Virus record (IMG/VR): IMGVR_UViG_3300044981_000124
Location: 1 to 23,553 of that record
Source of the DNA: a virus
Direction: 5' to 3' (one strand)
DNA length: 23,553 bases
Made by a program: the position numbers and the translations under genes. Numbering within the stretch: position 1 is the stretch's first letter; the number at the start of each line of letters is the position of its first letter. This document shows, piece by piece, positions 14,751 through 22,409 of the stretch. The notes beneath the pieces are model-generated. The model was not told the DNA's origin and searched no databases. It saw only the letters and a program-made list of their open reading frames with translations.

Positions 14751-15167
14751 ATGATCTCCGAGGAGAACAAGAATCGAGCGCGCGGGCACATGGGCTACCT
14801 CCAGGTGCAGCAAGCTTCGACGTTCTTCCTTGGCGTCCCGGCGGGTGTCCAAAGTCAGTTCCCCATTGAGATGGCTTGGTCGAAGATTCTGCCCAGCGCA
14901 GAGGACCGGTTCATCTGGCTACTCGATCGATTGGACGAGATCGAATTGCAGATCGTCGACAACACGGAGAACGTGGAAGTCGAGTCGGTCGACGAGATCA
15001 AGATCAACCCGAAGGCGTTCTCGGAAGTCATCAAGCGCTACCAGCACTGGCAAGGTGCACTCGGCAACTTGCTGGGTATCCCTCCGAATCCCTACGACAT
15101 GCGCCCGTACCTTGGCGCGGGATGGAGTGGGAATGGTGGTGGCGTCAACGTCTCTGTCCAACACTAG
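14751..15167 (+). CDS. Unknown protein, candidate head-tail connector
   Basis: A 138-residue protein, helical in the middle (EDRFIWLLDRLDEIELQIVD; AFSEVIKRYQHWQGALGNLL) with a Gly-rich end. The start overlaps tightly with the upstream stop (3-nt gap) and a GAGG motif is present. In myoviruses this place, just after the capsid gene, often holds a head-tail adaptor; the helical bundle character is compatible with this, but sequence alone does not prove it. Confidence 0.63.
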   Translation: MISEENKNRARGHMGYLQVQQASTFFLGVPAGVQSQFPIEMAWSKILPSAEDRFIWLLDRLDEIELQIVDNTENVEVESVDEIKINPKAFSEVIKRYQHWQGALGNLLGIPPNPYDMRPYLGAGWSGNGGGVNVSVQH

Positions 15168-15178
15168 GAGTCTCCCCC

Positions 15179-15580
15179 ATGAAACGGTTCTTTGCTCTGA
15201 TTCTCAGCGTCACGATGTCTCTCGTTTGCAGTACGACGGCTTGCAACACGACTCCCGCATTCGAACAGGGCGGATGCGGTGCAAACTTCACTCCTCTCAT
15301 CCAGCCGGGCGAAAACCTCGGCATCTGCATCCTTCAAGCGTCCATCTCGGATTTGGTCGATGCGATTAGCGATCCGCTTTCGCTCGTACCGGCGATCATC
15401 TCTTCGTGCCTGAGCTACGGTGAGGCGACGGTTGCTCAGGTGATCCAGATCATCGAGCAAGCGCTGACGGCAAATCCGGTGGCCGAAGCTGGTCCGGGTG
15501 ATGCGGTCCGGATACAGCGTCTCAAGAAGGTGCATGCGGCGGCACTCTCGCGATTGCATCTCGAAGCGGGAGTGCAGTAA
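15179..15580 (+). CDS. Second putative lipoprotein
   Basis: A 133-residue protein with a convincing signal: MKRFFALILSVTMSLVCSTT followed by A-C-N, placing a candidate lipidated Cys at 22 (T-T-A-C, an imperfect lipobox because -3 is Thr). The mature part has further cysteines (GGCGAN, GICILQ, SSCLSYG) and an amphipathic helical end (RIQRLKKVHAAALSRLHL). AGGAG at 15166-15170 supports ATG 15179. An envelope lipoprotein among connector genes is odd for a virion module; a superinfection-exclusion or envelope-modifying role is one inference, virion assembly use another. Confidence 0.68.
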   Translation: MKRFFALILSVTMSLVCSTTACNTTPAFEQGGCGANFTPLIQPGENLGICILQASISDLVDAISDPLSLVPAIISSCLSYGEATVAQVIQIIEQALTANPVAEAGPGDAVRIQRLKKVHAAALSRLHLEAGVQ

Positions 15581-15594
15581 CCCCAAGACGCCAA

Positions 15595-16200
15595 ATGACT
15601 CGTCGCATCCATGCTCTGACACCTCGACTTGCCAAGCGGACGCTAGCCAACAAGCTGGCTCCGCTTGGTGATCGGGTGCGGCAGTTCGCGACGAAGTTTG
15701 GGGTCCGTCCCTTTCGGTGCTTTCTCACTTGGACCAAGTGGGATTCGCCGGGAGGGATGTTCGGTCCAGGTGAGCGTGGAGAAGGTAACGAGCTGATCTA
15801 CGCGCGCTTGGAGATTCTACCAACGCCGCGAGTGACATCACTCGATCGACTCTCGTTCAGTTTGTATCACGCGGGAACGATTCCAGTGGGCTCGGTCAAG
15901 GTGGACAGGATCTCAGTGGTTCAGTTCACTGAAGACGTCCTCTTGGGGAAGGCTCTGCCGAACAATCCACTTCCGTTCGGTGAGAGTGAGCAAGAGAAGC
16001 ACATCCCTCAGCCGTACGAGTTCTTCTGGGAGATCGTGGAGGACGGACGTGGAGACAATCCACCGAAGCGCCAGCGCTTCCGTCCGATGAACAAGCCTGA
16101 GCGCCGAGCTGGAAAGCTCGACTACACCATCATGCTCGAACGCGTGAGCCAAGATCGCACGCGCGACGATCAGAGTTCGATCGGTCTGGGGCTCGAATGA
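15595..16200 (+). CDS. Unknown protein, neck or head-completion candidate
   Basis: A 201-residue protein with a basic N-terminus (RLAKRTLANKLAPLGDRVRQ), a central beta-type region (SLDRLSFSLYHAGTIPVGSV; PYEFFWEIVEDGRGDNPPKR) and a polar end. ATG 15595 has no strong ribosome binding site. Its stop overlaps the next ATG in an ATGA arrangement, so the two are translationally coupled and probably work together. Position between connector and sheath suggests a neck or tail-completion protein; no family recognised. Confidence 0.65.
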   Translation: MTRRIHALTPRLAKRTLANKLAPLGDRVRQFATKFGVRPFRCFLTWTKWDSPGGMFGPGERGEGNELIYARLEILPTPRVTSLDRLSFSLYHAGTIPVGSVKVDRISVVQFTEDVLLGKALPNNPLPFGESEQEKHIPQPYEFFWEIVEDGRGDNPPKRQRFRPMNKPERRAGKLDYTIMLERVSQDRTRDDQSSIGLGLE

Positions 16201-17054
16201 GCAACTTCTCCCCCGTGCTTCGGACGGTGCTCATGGGTACCCCTTGGGGGGAAACTTTCCCTCCACGTGCGCCACCTCCACCACTGGCGATCGATGGGCG
16301 CACGGCTGCGTGTCACATTCTTCGTGAGTACGTGACCAACCTCACGTTCTACCGGTTCATGGGGAAGGGTCTGTCTCCGAAGCCGTTCCAGATTCCACCA
16401 GAACACTTCCACATCGAGTGGCCGGACTCCACCGAAGATATGGTGATGCCGTCGATCGCGATCGTGCATTCGCGCGCCGACTACGACGTCATCGGTCTGG
16501 TCTCCTACGTCGAAGAGAACACGAGAGACGTCTACGCTCCGGGCACTGTTCTCCAGTGGCAAGCGGAGTACGTGGAGACAATCAATCTGGAGATCTGGTG
16601 CAGCAAGATGAGCGAGCGCCGCGCCATTCTTGCTGGGCTCGAAGTGTCCTTCTCTCCGACCGAGCAGATGTCCGGTGTCCGCTTCATGATGCCGGAGTAT
16701 TTCAACGAGCTGGTGTGCTTCACCATGATGCGTCGCGAGATCATGGATGAGCCCGACAGTGCAAGGAATCGTCGCAAGGCTCAGCTCGAACTGGAGATGC
16801 GCTTCAATATCGTTACGCTCGTCAACTACAACACGTTCCAACCGGTCGTGAAGGTCAACACCGATGTCGATCAGGACACACAAGTAGCGATCGATCTGAC
16901 CGTTGTTCCGGGCGCAGTCCTCGGTCCCGATCTTCAGAGCAAGGCCGGACAACAGAACACTCAAACTCAGAGCCAACCGAACAACGTGTTCCAACCGCCG
17001 CAGAGTTCGTATACGGGTGGTGGCGGAAATGATTCCAACAACCCAACGACTTGA
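16197..17054 (+). CDS. Unknown protein, candidate neck or tail-terminator
   Basis: A 285-residue protein coupled to its upstream neighbour by a 4-nt ATGA overlap. The N-terminal 40 residues are Pro-rich, followed by an alpha/beta domain (MVMPSIAIVHSRADYDVIGL; TVLQWQAEYVETINLEIWC; RRAILAGLEVSFSPTEQMSG), then FNIVTLVNYNTFQPVVKVNT, and a disordered Gln/Asn/Gly-rich tail. The core length and alternation of strands and helices are like phage neck/tail-terminator proteins, and it is the last gene before the sheath apart from the HNH gene. The call is by position and general pattern only. Confidence 0.62.
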   Translation: MSNFSPVLRTVLMGTPWGETFPPRAPPPPLAIDGRTAACHILREYVTNLTFYRFMGKGLSPKPFQIPPEHFHIEWPDSTEDMVMPSIAIVHSRADYDVIGLVSYVEENTRDVYAPGTVLQWQAEYVETINLEIWCSKMSERRAILAGLEVSFSPTEQMSGVRFMMPEYFNELVCFTMMRREIMDEPDSARNRRKAQLELEMRFNIVTLVNYNTFQPVVKVNTDVDQDTQVAIDLTVVPGAVLGPDLQSKAGQQNTQTQSQPNNVFQPPQSSYTGGGGNDSNNPTT

Positions 17055-17119
17055 TTTGTGGTACCTCTAGTCACAATTCGAAGTGAATGCGGCATGCGCC
17101 GCCCGAGGGAGTAGGAACT

Positions 17120-17827
17120 GTGACGGCACCGAAGCAAACCGAAGACTTGATCAAGGTGCGGTGGGAGCCGCATGAGGATCAGATCTTGGTTGAGCTTTGG
17201 CCGGATGGAACCGTCCCCGAGATCTCGGCGTCACTTCCAGGGCGTACGATTCGTGCGTGCGCGAGCCGAGCACGAGTGCTGGGTATCAAGTGCACGAACC
17301 GCCAGCACTTGAACAAGGTCGTCAGTCCCGTCTTCATGCGCGAGGGAGTACCTGGGAAGTTCTGTACTGGTCCTTGTCGCGAATGGCTTCCTCTGGAGAA
17401 GTTTGGGCGTCACCAGACATGTGCTGGTGGGCGACGAAACATCTGCTCTACCTGTGAAGGACGTCGTGCCTACGCAAACAACCCCGAACAGAAGATTGCC
17501 CATGTTCGTGCCTATCAAGTTCGTCACCCGGAGAAACATCGCGTTCATCAGCACAACGCGAGTGTTCGTCGCAGAGTTCTGACGGGTCCGAAGTCAGGAC
17601 CACACGGAATTACGACGGGCGATCTGAAGCTGCTTCGTGATCTCTTTGGAGACTTGTGTGTGTACTGTGGTGATCCCGCGGACACACTCGATCATGTCGT
17701 TCCCCTGACTCGTGGTGGTGAGCATTCGATTTCGAATCTCGTTCCTGCGTGTCGTCCCTGCAACAGTTCTAAACACGACAAGCTGTTGAGCGAATGGAGC
17801 GGCCGTCGAATGCCGCAGGAGAAATAG
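17120..17827 (+). CDS. HNH endonuclease with N-terminal Myb/SANT-like HTH
   Basis: A 235-residue protein. Residues about 15-55 ([16 protein letters not shown], then [14 protein letters not shown]) resemble a SANT/Myb-like DNA-binding helix-turn-helix. A zinc-type C-x3-C ... C-x(n)-C-x2-C follows ([27 protein letters not shown]). The C-terminus is a classic HNH nuclease: C180-x2-C183, D191-H192, N206, C211-x2-C214-N215, and K218-H219. It would nick or cut DNA, most likely as a free-standing homing endonuclease. GTG 17120 is preferred because GGGAGTAGGA lies just upstream; an in-frame ATG at 17087 is weaker. It ends 3 nt before the sheath gene. Confidence 0.85.
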   Translation: MTAPKQTEDLIKVRWEPHEDQILVELWPDGTVPEISASLPGRTIRACASRARVLGIKCTNRQHLNKVVSPVFMREGVPGKFCTGPCREWLPLEKFGRHQTCAGGRRNICSTCEGRRAYANNPEQKIAHVRAYQVRHPEKHRVHQHNASVRRRVLTGPKSGPHGITTGDLKLLRDLFGDLCVYCGDPADTLDHVVPLTRGGEHSISNLVPACRPCNSSKHDKLLSEWSGRRMPQEK

Positions 17828-17830
17828 GTT

Positions 17831-20434
17831 ATGGCCGCTTCTTTCGTGAGACGTTTCTTGAGCGACCCTGGGAACGGGATCCTTCTCAACATCGAGTCCG
17901 TCAACATCCTCGACCTTCTTCCCCCTGGAAGCATCGCGGGGATCGGAACTGGGACGGTCCTGATCGTTGGGGAGTTCGAGGACGGTCCTTTCAACGTCGC
18001 AACGCAAGTCGCAGACATCACCGATCTGACGAACAACTGGGGAGGGCAGATCGGCTACACCTACAGCGGCGTACCGGGCAACAATCCGTGCGCGGTCGCA
18101 CGCTTCGCGGACCAAGCTGTCTTTGCCGAGTATTGGAACGGCAATGCCGCGATGCAGCTCAACGGCAAGCAGTTCGCCGAGCTTGTCGTGTGCCGTGTGA
18201 ATACTTCCGTGGGTAACGTTCAGTTCACGGCACTTCCCTTCATCACGGGTAATGCTGCGTTCCGCTATACGCTCGCTGCAAACCAAGTCCTCGGTCTCGA
18301 CGTCGGTGCGGGTCCTCAGACCGCGACGTTCACGGCCACGGCTGCCACCGTGACAAGCACCGCGGGCACGTACGCGTCTGAAGCCGCTGGCGACACACTG
18401 ACGTTGGGCTTCGATGCACAACCCAACTTCACCGTGACGTTCCAAGCGGGTGACACGACACAAGCGAACATCCTTGCACGCATCAACCAGTTCGCCGGCT
18501 TCACATGCGCAGCAACAGTCACGGGTACGACGTTCTCTCTGACCGGATTGCAGCAAGGCAACCAAGGTCAGGTGCGTGTCATCAGTGGAAGCTCCGGCGT
18601 TCTGACGTACCTAGGTCTCACCGCGGCCACAACGTTCGGCACTGGCAACGTCGCCAACATCAATCAGGTGACCCCTGCGGAGATCACTGCGGTCGTTCAA
18701 TCGGCAATCTCGAACACGCTCGTACAGATCGATCAGAACAACGCGCTGCGCATCTCCAACACACTGGGGACGCAGAGTGCCTATGTGCTGGTGACGTCGG
18801 CAACGACAGCCACAGCTCTCGGTTTCGTTGCAAACCAGATCGGTACACAACTCGGTGTTGCCGGGTTCGTGAGCGCAGCGGGTACGTACGCGCTCGGTAC
18901 GTCCGGTACGTTCGTGATGTCCTACGACGCGGTGGCTCCGTTCACGGTCACCCTTACGTCCACGTTTACGATCGCGCAGACGGTCTCAGCGATCAACGCT
19001 GCGGCGGGTGCCACCATCGCGTATGCCGACAGCACGGTTCGCATCGCGATCATCGGCAAGGCACCGGGCGGCAACATCAACATCATCAGTGCGAGCGTTC
19101 CCGCAGTCCTCACCGAGATCGGATTCGTGGTCGGTCTCACCAACGGAGTGGCGCTTCCGCAAGGAACTATTCCGGCGGGTACGGTCGTACAGACGGCCAA
19201 CGCGGGCACCGTCTTCGTGACGATGCAGTCCGTGATCTTCGGGTCGGCAGGTTCGCCACTCGCGTCCACGGTCGGCGGTGTGTCGCAACCCACGGGTGTC
19301 ACCATCGGTGGCGTTCCTGCACCTCTGACGGGTCCGTGGATCGTTCCCATCCGCCACGCGCTCGACAACACGTTGGGCGTTCTCGCGGGTGCAGGAACTA
19401 TTTCCTCGATGCCCACGTGTCCTCTCCTGTTCTCGCTTGCGGTCACCAACCTGATCGCGACGACGGCGGCGCTCACGGACTCCCAGATCGATGCTCAGTA
19501 CGTGACTGCACTCGCGGCGACGACGGCGATCAACACCGTCTCCAAGCTCGTCAACATCGTCTACTCCGCGCGTCAGTCGAACACGCTTCGAACCCAACTG
19601 CGCACGAATGTGCAAACGGCCAGCGCGGGCGGCTGCTACGGGCGCGTCGCGTGCGTGCGTCCTCCGCTCAACACACTCGAAGCCAACGCTCTCAGTCTCG
19701 CGGGTGCACCGGGCGTCGGTGCATCGAGCGATCAACGCGTCATCTACTGCTACCCCGGCGCGTCCACGTTCGTTCCGACTGTGGCACTCCGTGGCACTGC
19801 GGGTGGACTCGGCTTCACACCTTCGGGCAACGTGGACGTCGGATCCGATGGGTTCATGGCGTCACTGCTCTCCCAGCTCAACCCGGAAGAGAACCCGGGT
19901 CAGGAGACGACGTTCACGGGTGGCGTCGTGGGCATCGAGTCTGGTGCCAACGTCCAGAGCTTCACGATCAACGACTACATTCTGTTCAAGGCGGCGGGCA
20001 TCGCGGCTTTGCGCATGGACAGGGACACCGGGGTCGCGATCTTCCAGTCGGGTGTCACCAGCGTCAACCCACTGGTCTACCCCCAGCTCACGCGCATTTC
20101 GCGTCGGCGCATGGCGGACTTCATTCAAGACAGTCTCGCTCAGCTCTGCGTAGCGTTCGGGAAGCGTCTGTCGACCAACGCACGTCGCAAGGCCATGGTG
20201 GTGGAGATCAAGAGCTTCCTCGAACAGCTCTTGAACCGGTCCAACCCGGCGGCGCAACGAATCGGTGGCTACTCCATCGACACCGTTTCGGGGAACACTC
20301 CCACGACGCTCGGACTCGGAATGTTCCGAGTCACCATCTCCGTGCAGACGCTTTCGTCCTTGGACAGCATCGTGCTGGCCACGGTCATCGGCGAGCAAGT
20401 CTCGGTTCAGGAGCAGTTGCCGCAAGCCGCTTGA
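17831..20434 (+). CDS. Tail sheath protein, enlarged
   Basis: An 867-residue protein. The N-terminal part (IESVNILDLLPPGSIAGIGT; TVLIVGEFEDGPFN) and the C-terminal part (QSFTINDYILFKAAGIAALR; PLVYPQLTRISRRRMADFIQ; GKRLSTNARRKAMVVEIKSF) have the features of contractile tail sheath subunits. The middle is an insertion of about 270 residues with repeated beta modules. Two longer copies begin AGTYASEAAGDT (about 178-268) and AGTYALGTSGT (about 351-441), each running through I-N-x-x-A-G to a terminal L-G-L/I-G-F; a half-copy lies between (about 276-345, ending TATALGF). The pattern resembles the flagellin hook IN motif. Most sheaths are about 400-700 residues. The tube gene follows, as expected. 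Confidence 0.88.
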   Translation: MAASFVRRFLSDPGNGILLNIESVNILDLLPPGSIAGIGTGTVLIVGEFEDGPFNVATQVADITDLTNNWGGQIGYTYSGVPGNNPCAVARFADQAVFAEYWNGNAAMQLNGKQFAELVVCRVNTSVGNVQFTALPFITGNAAFRYTLAANQVLGLDVGAGPQTATFTATAATVTSTAGTYASEAAGDTLTLGFDAQPNFTVTFQAGDTTQANILARINQFAGFTCAATVTGTTFSLTGLQQGNQGQVRVISGSSGVLTYLGLTAATTFGTGNVANINQVTPAEITAVVQSAISNTLVQIDQNNALRISNTLGTQSAYVLVTSATTATALGFVANQIGTQLGVAGFVSAAGTYALGTSGTFVMSYDAVAPFTVTLTSTFTIAQTVSAINAAAGATIAYADSTVRIAIIGKAPGGNINIISASVPAVLTEIGFVVGLTNGVALPQGTIPAGTVVQTANAGTVFVTMQSVIFGSAGSPLASTVGGVSQPTGVTIGGVPAPLTGPWIVPIRHALDNTLGVLAGAGTISSMPTCPLLFSLAVTNLIATTAALTDSQIDAQYVTALAATTAINTVSKLVNIVYSARQSNTLRTQLRTNVQTASAGGCYGRVACVRPPLNTLEANALSLAGAPGVGASSDQRVIYCYPGASTFVPTVALRGTAGGLGFTPSGNVDVGSDGFMASLLSQLNPEENPGQETTFTGGVVGIESGANVQSFTINDYILFKAAGIAALRMDRDTGVAIFQSGVTSVNPLVYPQLTRISRRRMADFIQDSLAQLCVAFGKRLSTNARRKAMVVEIKSFLEQLLNRSNPAAQRIGGYSIDTVSGNTPTTLGLGMFRVTISVQTLSSLDSIVLATVIGEQVSVQEQLPQAA

Positions 20435-20466
20435 TTCGGGTTCTGGGTCCATAAGGAGCGAATGTC

Positions 20467-20928
20467 ATGACCGCGTTTCTCACAACTCAGAATCCGTCCC
20501 AGCGCATCAAGGGACAAGAAGTCACCGTCCTCGTTACACAAGGCGGTGTCCTTCAAGACACGCTGACGGACATCCAGTCCTTCGAGGTGGAAGCACAGTT
20601 CGAGATCAAGTCCATGGGCTACCTCGGTGAGGTGTCCAACCGGAAAGACGAGATCTACAACGGGTGCAAGTTCACTATGGAGCTTCACCTCCACACTCAG
20701 GACTGGTTCAACTTCCAGCAACAGATCAAGAACAAGGCTCAGCGTCTCTCGCCAAACCTGATCTTCAACATCTCCAGCGTGCTCAGCTTCCCCAACGGGC
20801 AGACACCGTCGCTCACGATTCCCGACGCACACTTCGGGCCGAACCCGCTGAGTATCTCCAGCCGTGGCGACTACGTGAAGGTGAAGCTCGAAGGTGAGTC
20901 TTCGGACTTCGTTCTCCAACTGACGTAA
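20467..20928 (+). CDS. Tail tube protein
   Basis: A 153-residue protein directly after the sheath with a strong AAGGAG. It shows the tube-type layout of beta strands with a central amphipathic helix: TDIQSFEVEAQFEIKSMGYL, then RKDEIYNGCKFTMELHLHTQ and WFNFQQQIKNKAQR, then GDYVKVKLEGESSDFVLQLT at the end. Hexamers would stack to form the inner tube around which the sheath contracts. Length and gene order (sheath, tube, chaperone, tape measure) match typical myoviruses. The following region is structured and convergent with a reversed gene, so this may be the last gene of its transcript. Confidence 0.85.
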   Translation: MTAFLTTQNPSQRIKGQEVTVLVTQGGVLQDTLTDIQSFEVEAQFEIKSMGYLGEVSNRKDEIYNGCKFTMELHLHTQDWFNFQQQIKNKAQRLSPNLIFNISSVLSFPNGQTPSLTIPDAHFGPNPLSISSRGDYVKVKLEGESSDFVLQLT

Positions 20929-21031
20929 CGGAGGCGCGATCGTATGGGCGGTCCTCTTGGTGTGAAAACCTAGTGGTCAGGACTCCAGGCTTGGCCACGG
21001 GTTAGGAATTGCGCCTCCGTACACCACTAGG
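20928..21031. repeat. Crossing inverted repeats in the convergent intergenic region
   Basis: ACGGAGGCGC (20928-20937) pairs perfectly with GCGCCTCCGT (21011-21020). CCTAGTGGT (20969-20977) pairs perfectly with ACCACTAGG (21023-21031). The two pairings cross, so both can form together only as a pseudoknot, otherwise they are alternatives. TGGTGT (20958-20963) could also compete for ACACCA (21021-21026). An inner GTGGTC/GGCCAC hairpin is possible. The region lies between the stops of the tail tube gene (+) and the regulator gene (-), so a bidirectional terminator is the simplest reading; an RNA element or recombination site is not excluded. Confidence 0.6.
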
Positions 21032-21039
21032 ACCCCCGC

Positions 21040-21393
21040 TTACTGTTTCAGTGCATCGAGTGCTGCCGTGACGCGATCTGTCTCCTCGTGAAGCTCGACG
21101 AGTCGCGCACGTAGCGCGTTGCGAACGTCGTCGTAGGCGACACTGAATTCGAACGTGGGGAGTTCGATCTTCAGTGAAGTGCCGTTCGTCTTTGGTGCGG
21201 TCTTGAGCGTACCCTTGTGTGCGTAGAGACGCGCTGTCTTCGGCCCAGTAGAGACCACGATTCCCTTCTTACGAAGTTCGTACAGCGTTGTCTTCACGGT
21301 GTTGAGCGGAGCGCGGATCCTCATAGCGATTACTCGCGCCGCGTGTGGTCCGAATTCTTTCAGGTAGGTCTCGATTCGTGCAGCGGTTGTCAT
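21040..21393 (-). CDS. Winged-helix DNA-binding regulator, only gene on the - strand
   Basis: A 117-residue protein on the opposite strand to all neighbours. Residues about 4-57 form a winged-helix-like domain: ARIETYLKEFGPHAARVIAM, then LNTVKTTLYELRKKGIVVST with the recognition helix (NTVKTTLYELRKKG) and a wing (IVVSTGPKTARLYA). Residues about 88-117 are a long helix (VRNALRARLVELHEETDRVT), likely for dimerisation. This suits a small transcription factor. GGAGAA lies upstream of the ATG at 21393; longer starts are possible but lack this signal. Structured sequence lies after its stop and a divergent gap before its start, so it looks like an independently transcribed insert (moron). Targets unknown. 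Confidence 0.75.
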   Translation of the reverse strand: MTTAARIETYLKEFGPHAARVIAMRIRAPLNTVKTTLYELRKKGIVVSTGPKTARLYAHKGTLKTAPKTNGTSLKIELPTFEFSVAYDDVRNALRARLVELHEETDRVTAALDALKQ

Positions 21394-21496
21394 GATGGTT
21401 CTCCAGGTTGATCGAGTTATGCCGCTCGACTCATGCGGTAAAGAAGTTGTCTCGCGTGCCGTAGGCGCGTAGGTATCTCGGTAAGGAGGACAGATC
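21394..21496. promoter_or_regulatory. Divergent intergenic region between regulator and Pro-rich gene
   Basis: This 103-nt gap separates the - strand regulator from the + strand gene at 21497, so it should hold divergent promoters or a regulator promoter with read-through from the left blocked. An imperfect direct repeat CGAGTTATGCCG (21413-21424) / CGACTCATGCGG (21427-21438), 9 of 12 identical, lies next to the regulator start and could be an operator. Clear -10/-35 pairs are not evident. Confidence 0.35.
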
Positions 21497-21772
21497 ATGA
21501 GAACCAAAACTACCCAGCCACCCCCGCCGCCGTCCGATGCTCAGGTCCCTGTGACCGAAGAGGATGCAGCTCCGGTACATGCTTCGATGAAGCTCGGCAC
21601 TCCTGTCCACACGATCGGCGATGCACAGGATGTCGTCGTTACCCCGGATCCTCAGAGTCCACAGCCCGATCCGCAGACGTCGACTGATCCGGCACCGTTC
21701 CTTCCACTCTCAAACCCCGGACTCACTCGGGAACAAGCGCTGGTGTTGGAAGCACAAGGACGTCCCCGGTAA
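21497..21772 (+). CDS. Small Pro-rich protein
   Basis: A 91-residue low-complexity protein with a strong AAGGAGG before its ATG. It is rich in Pro, Asp, Gln and Thr (TTQPPPPPSDAQVPV; VTPDPQSPQPDPQTSTDPAP) and ends in a short helix (LTREQALVLEAQGRPR). No fold or family is recognised; it is probably disordered. It comes before a hairpin terminator and the gp10-like gene. A good ribosome binding site and a long clean frame support it being real. Confidence 0.58.
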   Translation: MRTKTTQPPPPPSDAQVPVTEEDAAPVHASMKLGTPVHTIGDAQDVVVTPDPQSPQPDPQTSTDPAPFLPLSNPGLTREQALVLEAQGRPR

Positions 21773-21782
21773 AGCGCATTTC

Positions 21783-21822
21783 AAGGCCAGAGGCTTCCAT
21801 CACGTGTGGGGCTTCTGGCCTT
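21783..21822 (+). terminator. Hairpin terminator-like structure
   Basis: AAGGCCAGA (21783-21791) pairs perfectly with TCTGGCCTT (21814-21822), and the stem can extend inward through GGCTTCC against GGGGCT with G-T pairs, leaving a short loop. It begins 11 nt after the stop of the Pro-rich gene. The tail (GCTGCGTTTG) is only mildly T-rich, so termination may be partial. It argues against the longer start at 21806 for the next gene. Confidence 0.6.
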
Positions 21823-21847
21823 GCTGCGTTTGTGGCACTCTATCGAG

Positions 21848-22393
21848 GTGCCCGGGAAGTCGATCACGATCTTCGAAGCACCCAAGTGGGTGCAAAACCT
21901 GAGCGACGATATGCGTGAGGCTGCACTCAGGGGAGTGCAGAGCGCCGCGCTAAGGCTGCTACAGCACGTCCAAGTGACCGTTATACCGGCGACCAAGGAC
22001 GAAAGGACCGGTATGGGGCCACCGGTCGATCGGGGCGCTTATAGGGCATCCTGGCGCAAGCGCAACGTATCCAACGGGGCAGTGGTCGAGAGCACTCTCC
22101 CCTATGCTTCGATCATCGAGTTTGGCGCGCGCCCTGAGAACGTCAAGATCGGGCGAGAGATGATCGACGCACTTACGGAATGGGTCATCCGCAAAGGACT
22201 CGCCGGGAAGTCGGACAGTAGTGTCGAGTTCCGATCCCAAGCACGCAACATCGCGTGGGCCATTGCTGTATCGATGAAGAAAGCGGGCATCTTTTCAGGC
22301 GGTAAGGGACTGCGCGTGCTCGAACGCGCGTCCGTCGAAGTGCCGCGATTCATCAAAGAGGAAGTGACACGTGAGATAGAACGTCTAAAGTGA
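21848..22393 (+). CDS. HK97 gp10-like tail/neck protein
   Basis: A 181-residue protein resembling the HK97 gp10 family of small phage tail-completion proteins. The key stretch is PPVDRGAYRASWRKRNVSNG (the D-x-G-x-L/Y-R-x-S-W strand), followed by STLPYASIIEFGARPENVKI (the Y-A-x-I-x-E-F-G hallmark), then amphipathic helices (ARNIAWAIAVSMKKAGIF) and FIKEEVTREIERL. It would act at the head-tail junction or the tail tip during assembly. GTG 21848 is chosen because the longer start at 21806 lies inside a terminator hairpin; it has no good ribosome binding site, and ATG 21911 is an alternative. Unusually, it lies after the tube gene rather than before the sheath. Confidence 0.75.
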   Translation: MPGKSITIFEAPKWVQNLSDDMREAALRGVQSAALRLLQHVQVTVIPATKDERTGMGPPVDRGAYRASWRKRNVSNGAVVESTLPYASIIEFGARPENVKIGREMIDALTEWVIRKGLAGKSDSSVEFRSQARNIAWAIAVSMKKAGIFSGGKGLRVLERASVEVPRFIKEEVTREIERLK

Positions 22394-22409
22394 GCCACCA
22401 AACACCGAT

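Noticed and set aside
17594-18565. Antisense ORF of 323 codons over the HNH and sheath genes.
   Set aside because: It lies opposite the conserved HNH core and the sheath N-terminus, with Arg/Cys-rich shadow composition and no recognisable domain.
18505-20454. Long + strand ORF of 649 codons overlapping the sheath gene in another frame.
   Set aside because: The product is extremely Arg/His/Gly-rich with no domains, has no ribosome binding site, and overlaps a clear sheath gene; it is a composition shadow.
20958-21027. Possible tRNA gene (a CTAGTGGTCAGGAC stretch like a D-arm, and ACACCA pairing with TGGTGT).
   Set aside because: No 5-bp anticodon stem with a 7-nt loop can be drawn and there is no GTTCRA-type T loop; the D-arm resemblance seems coincidental.
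21806-21847. Longer GTG start (21806) for the gp10-like gene.
   Set aside because: It lies within the loop and arm of a strong hairpin and adds residues without family pattern; GTG 21848 is more likely.
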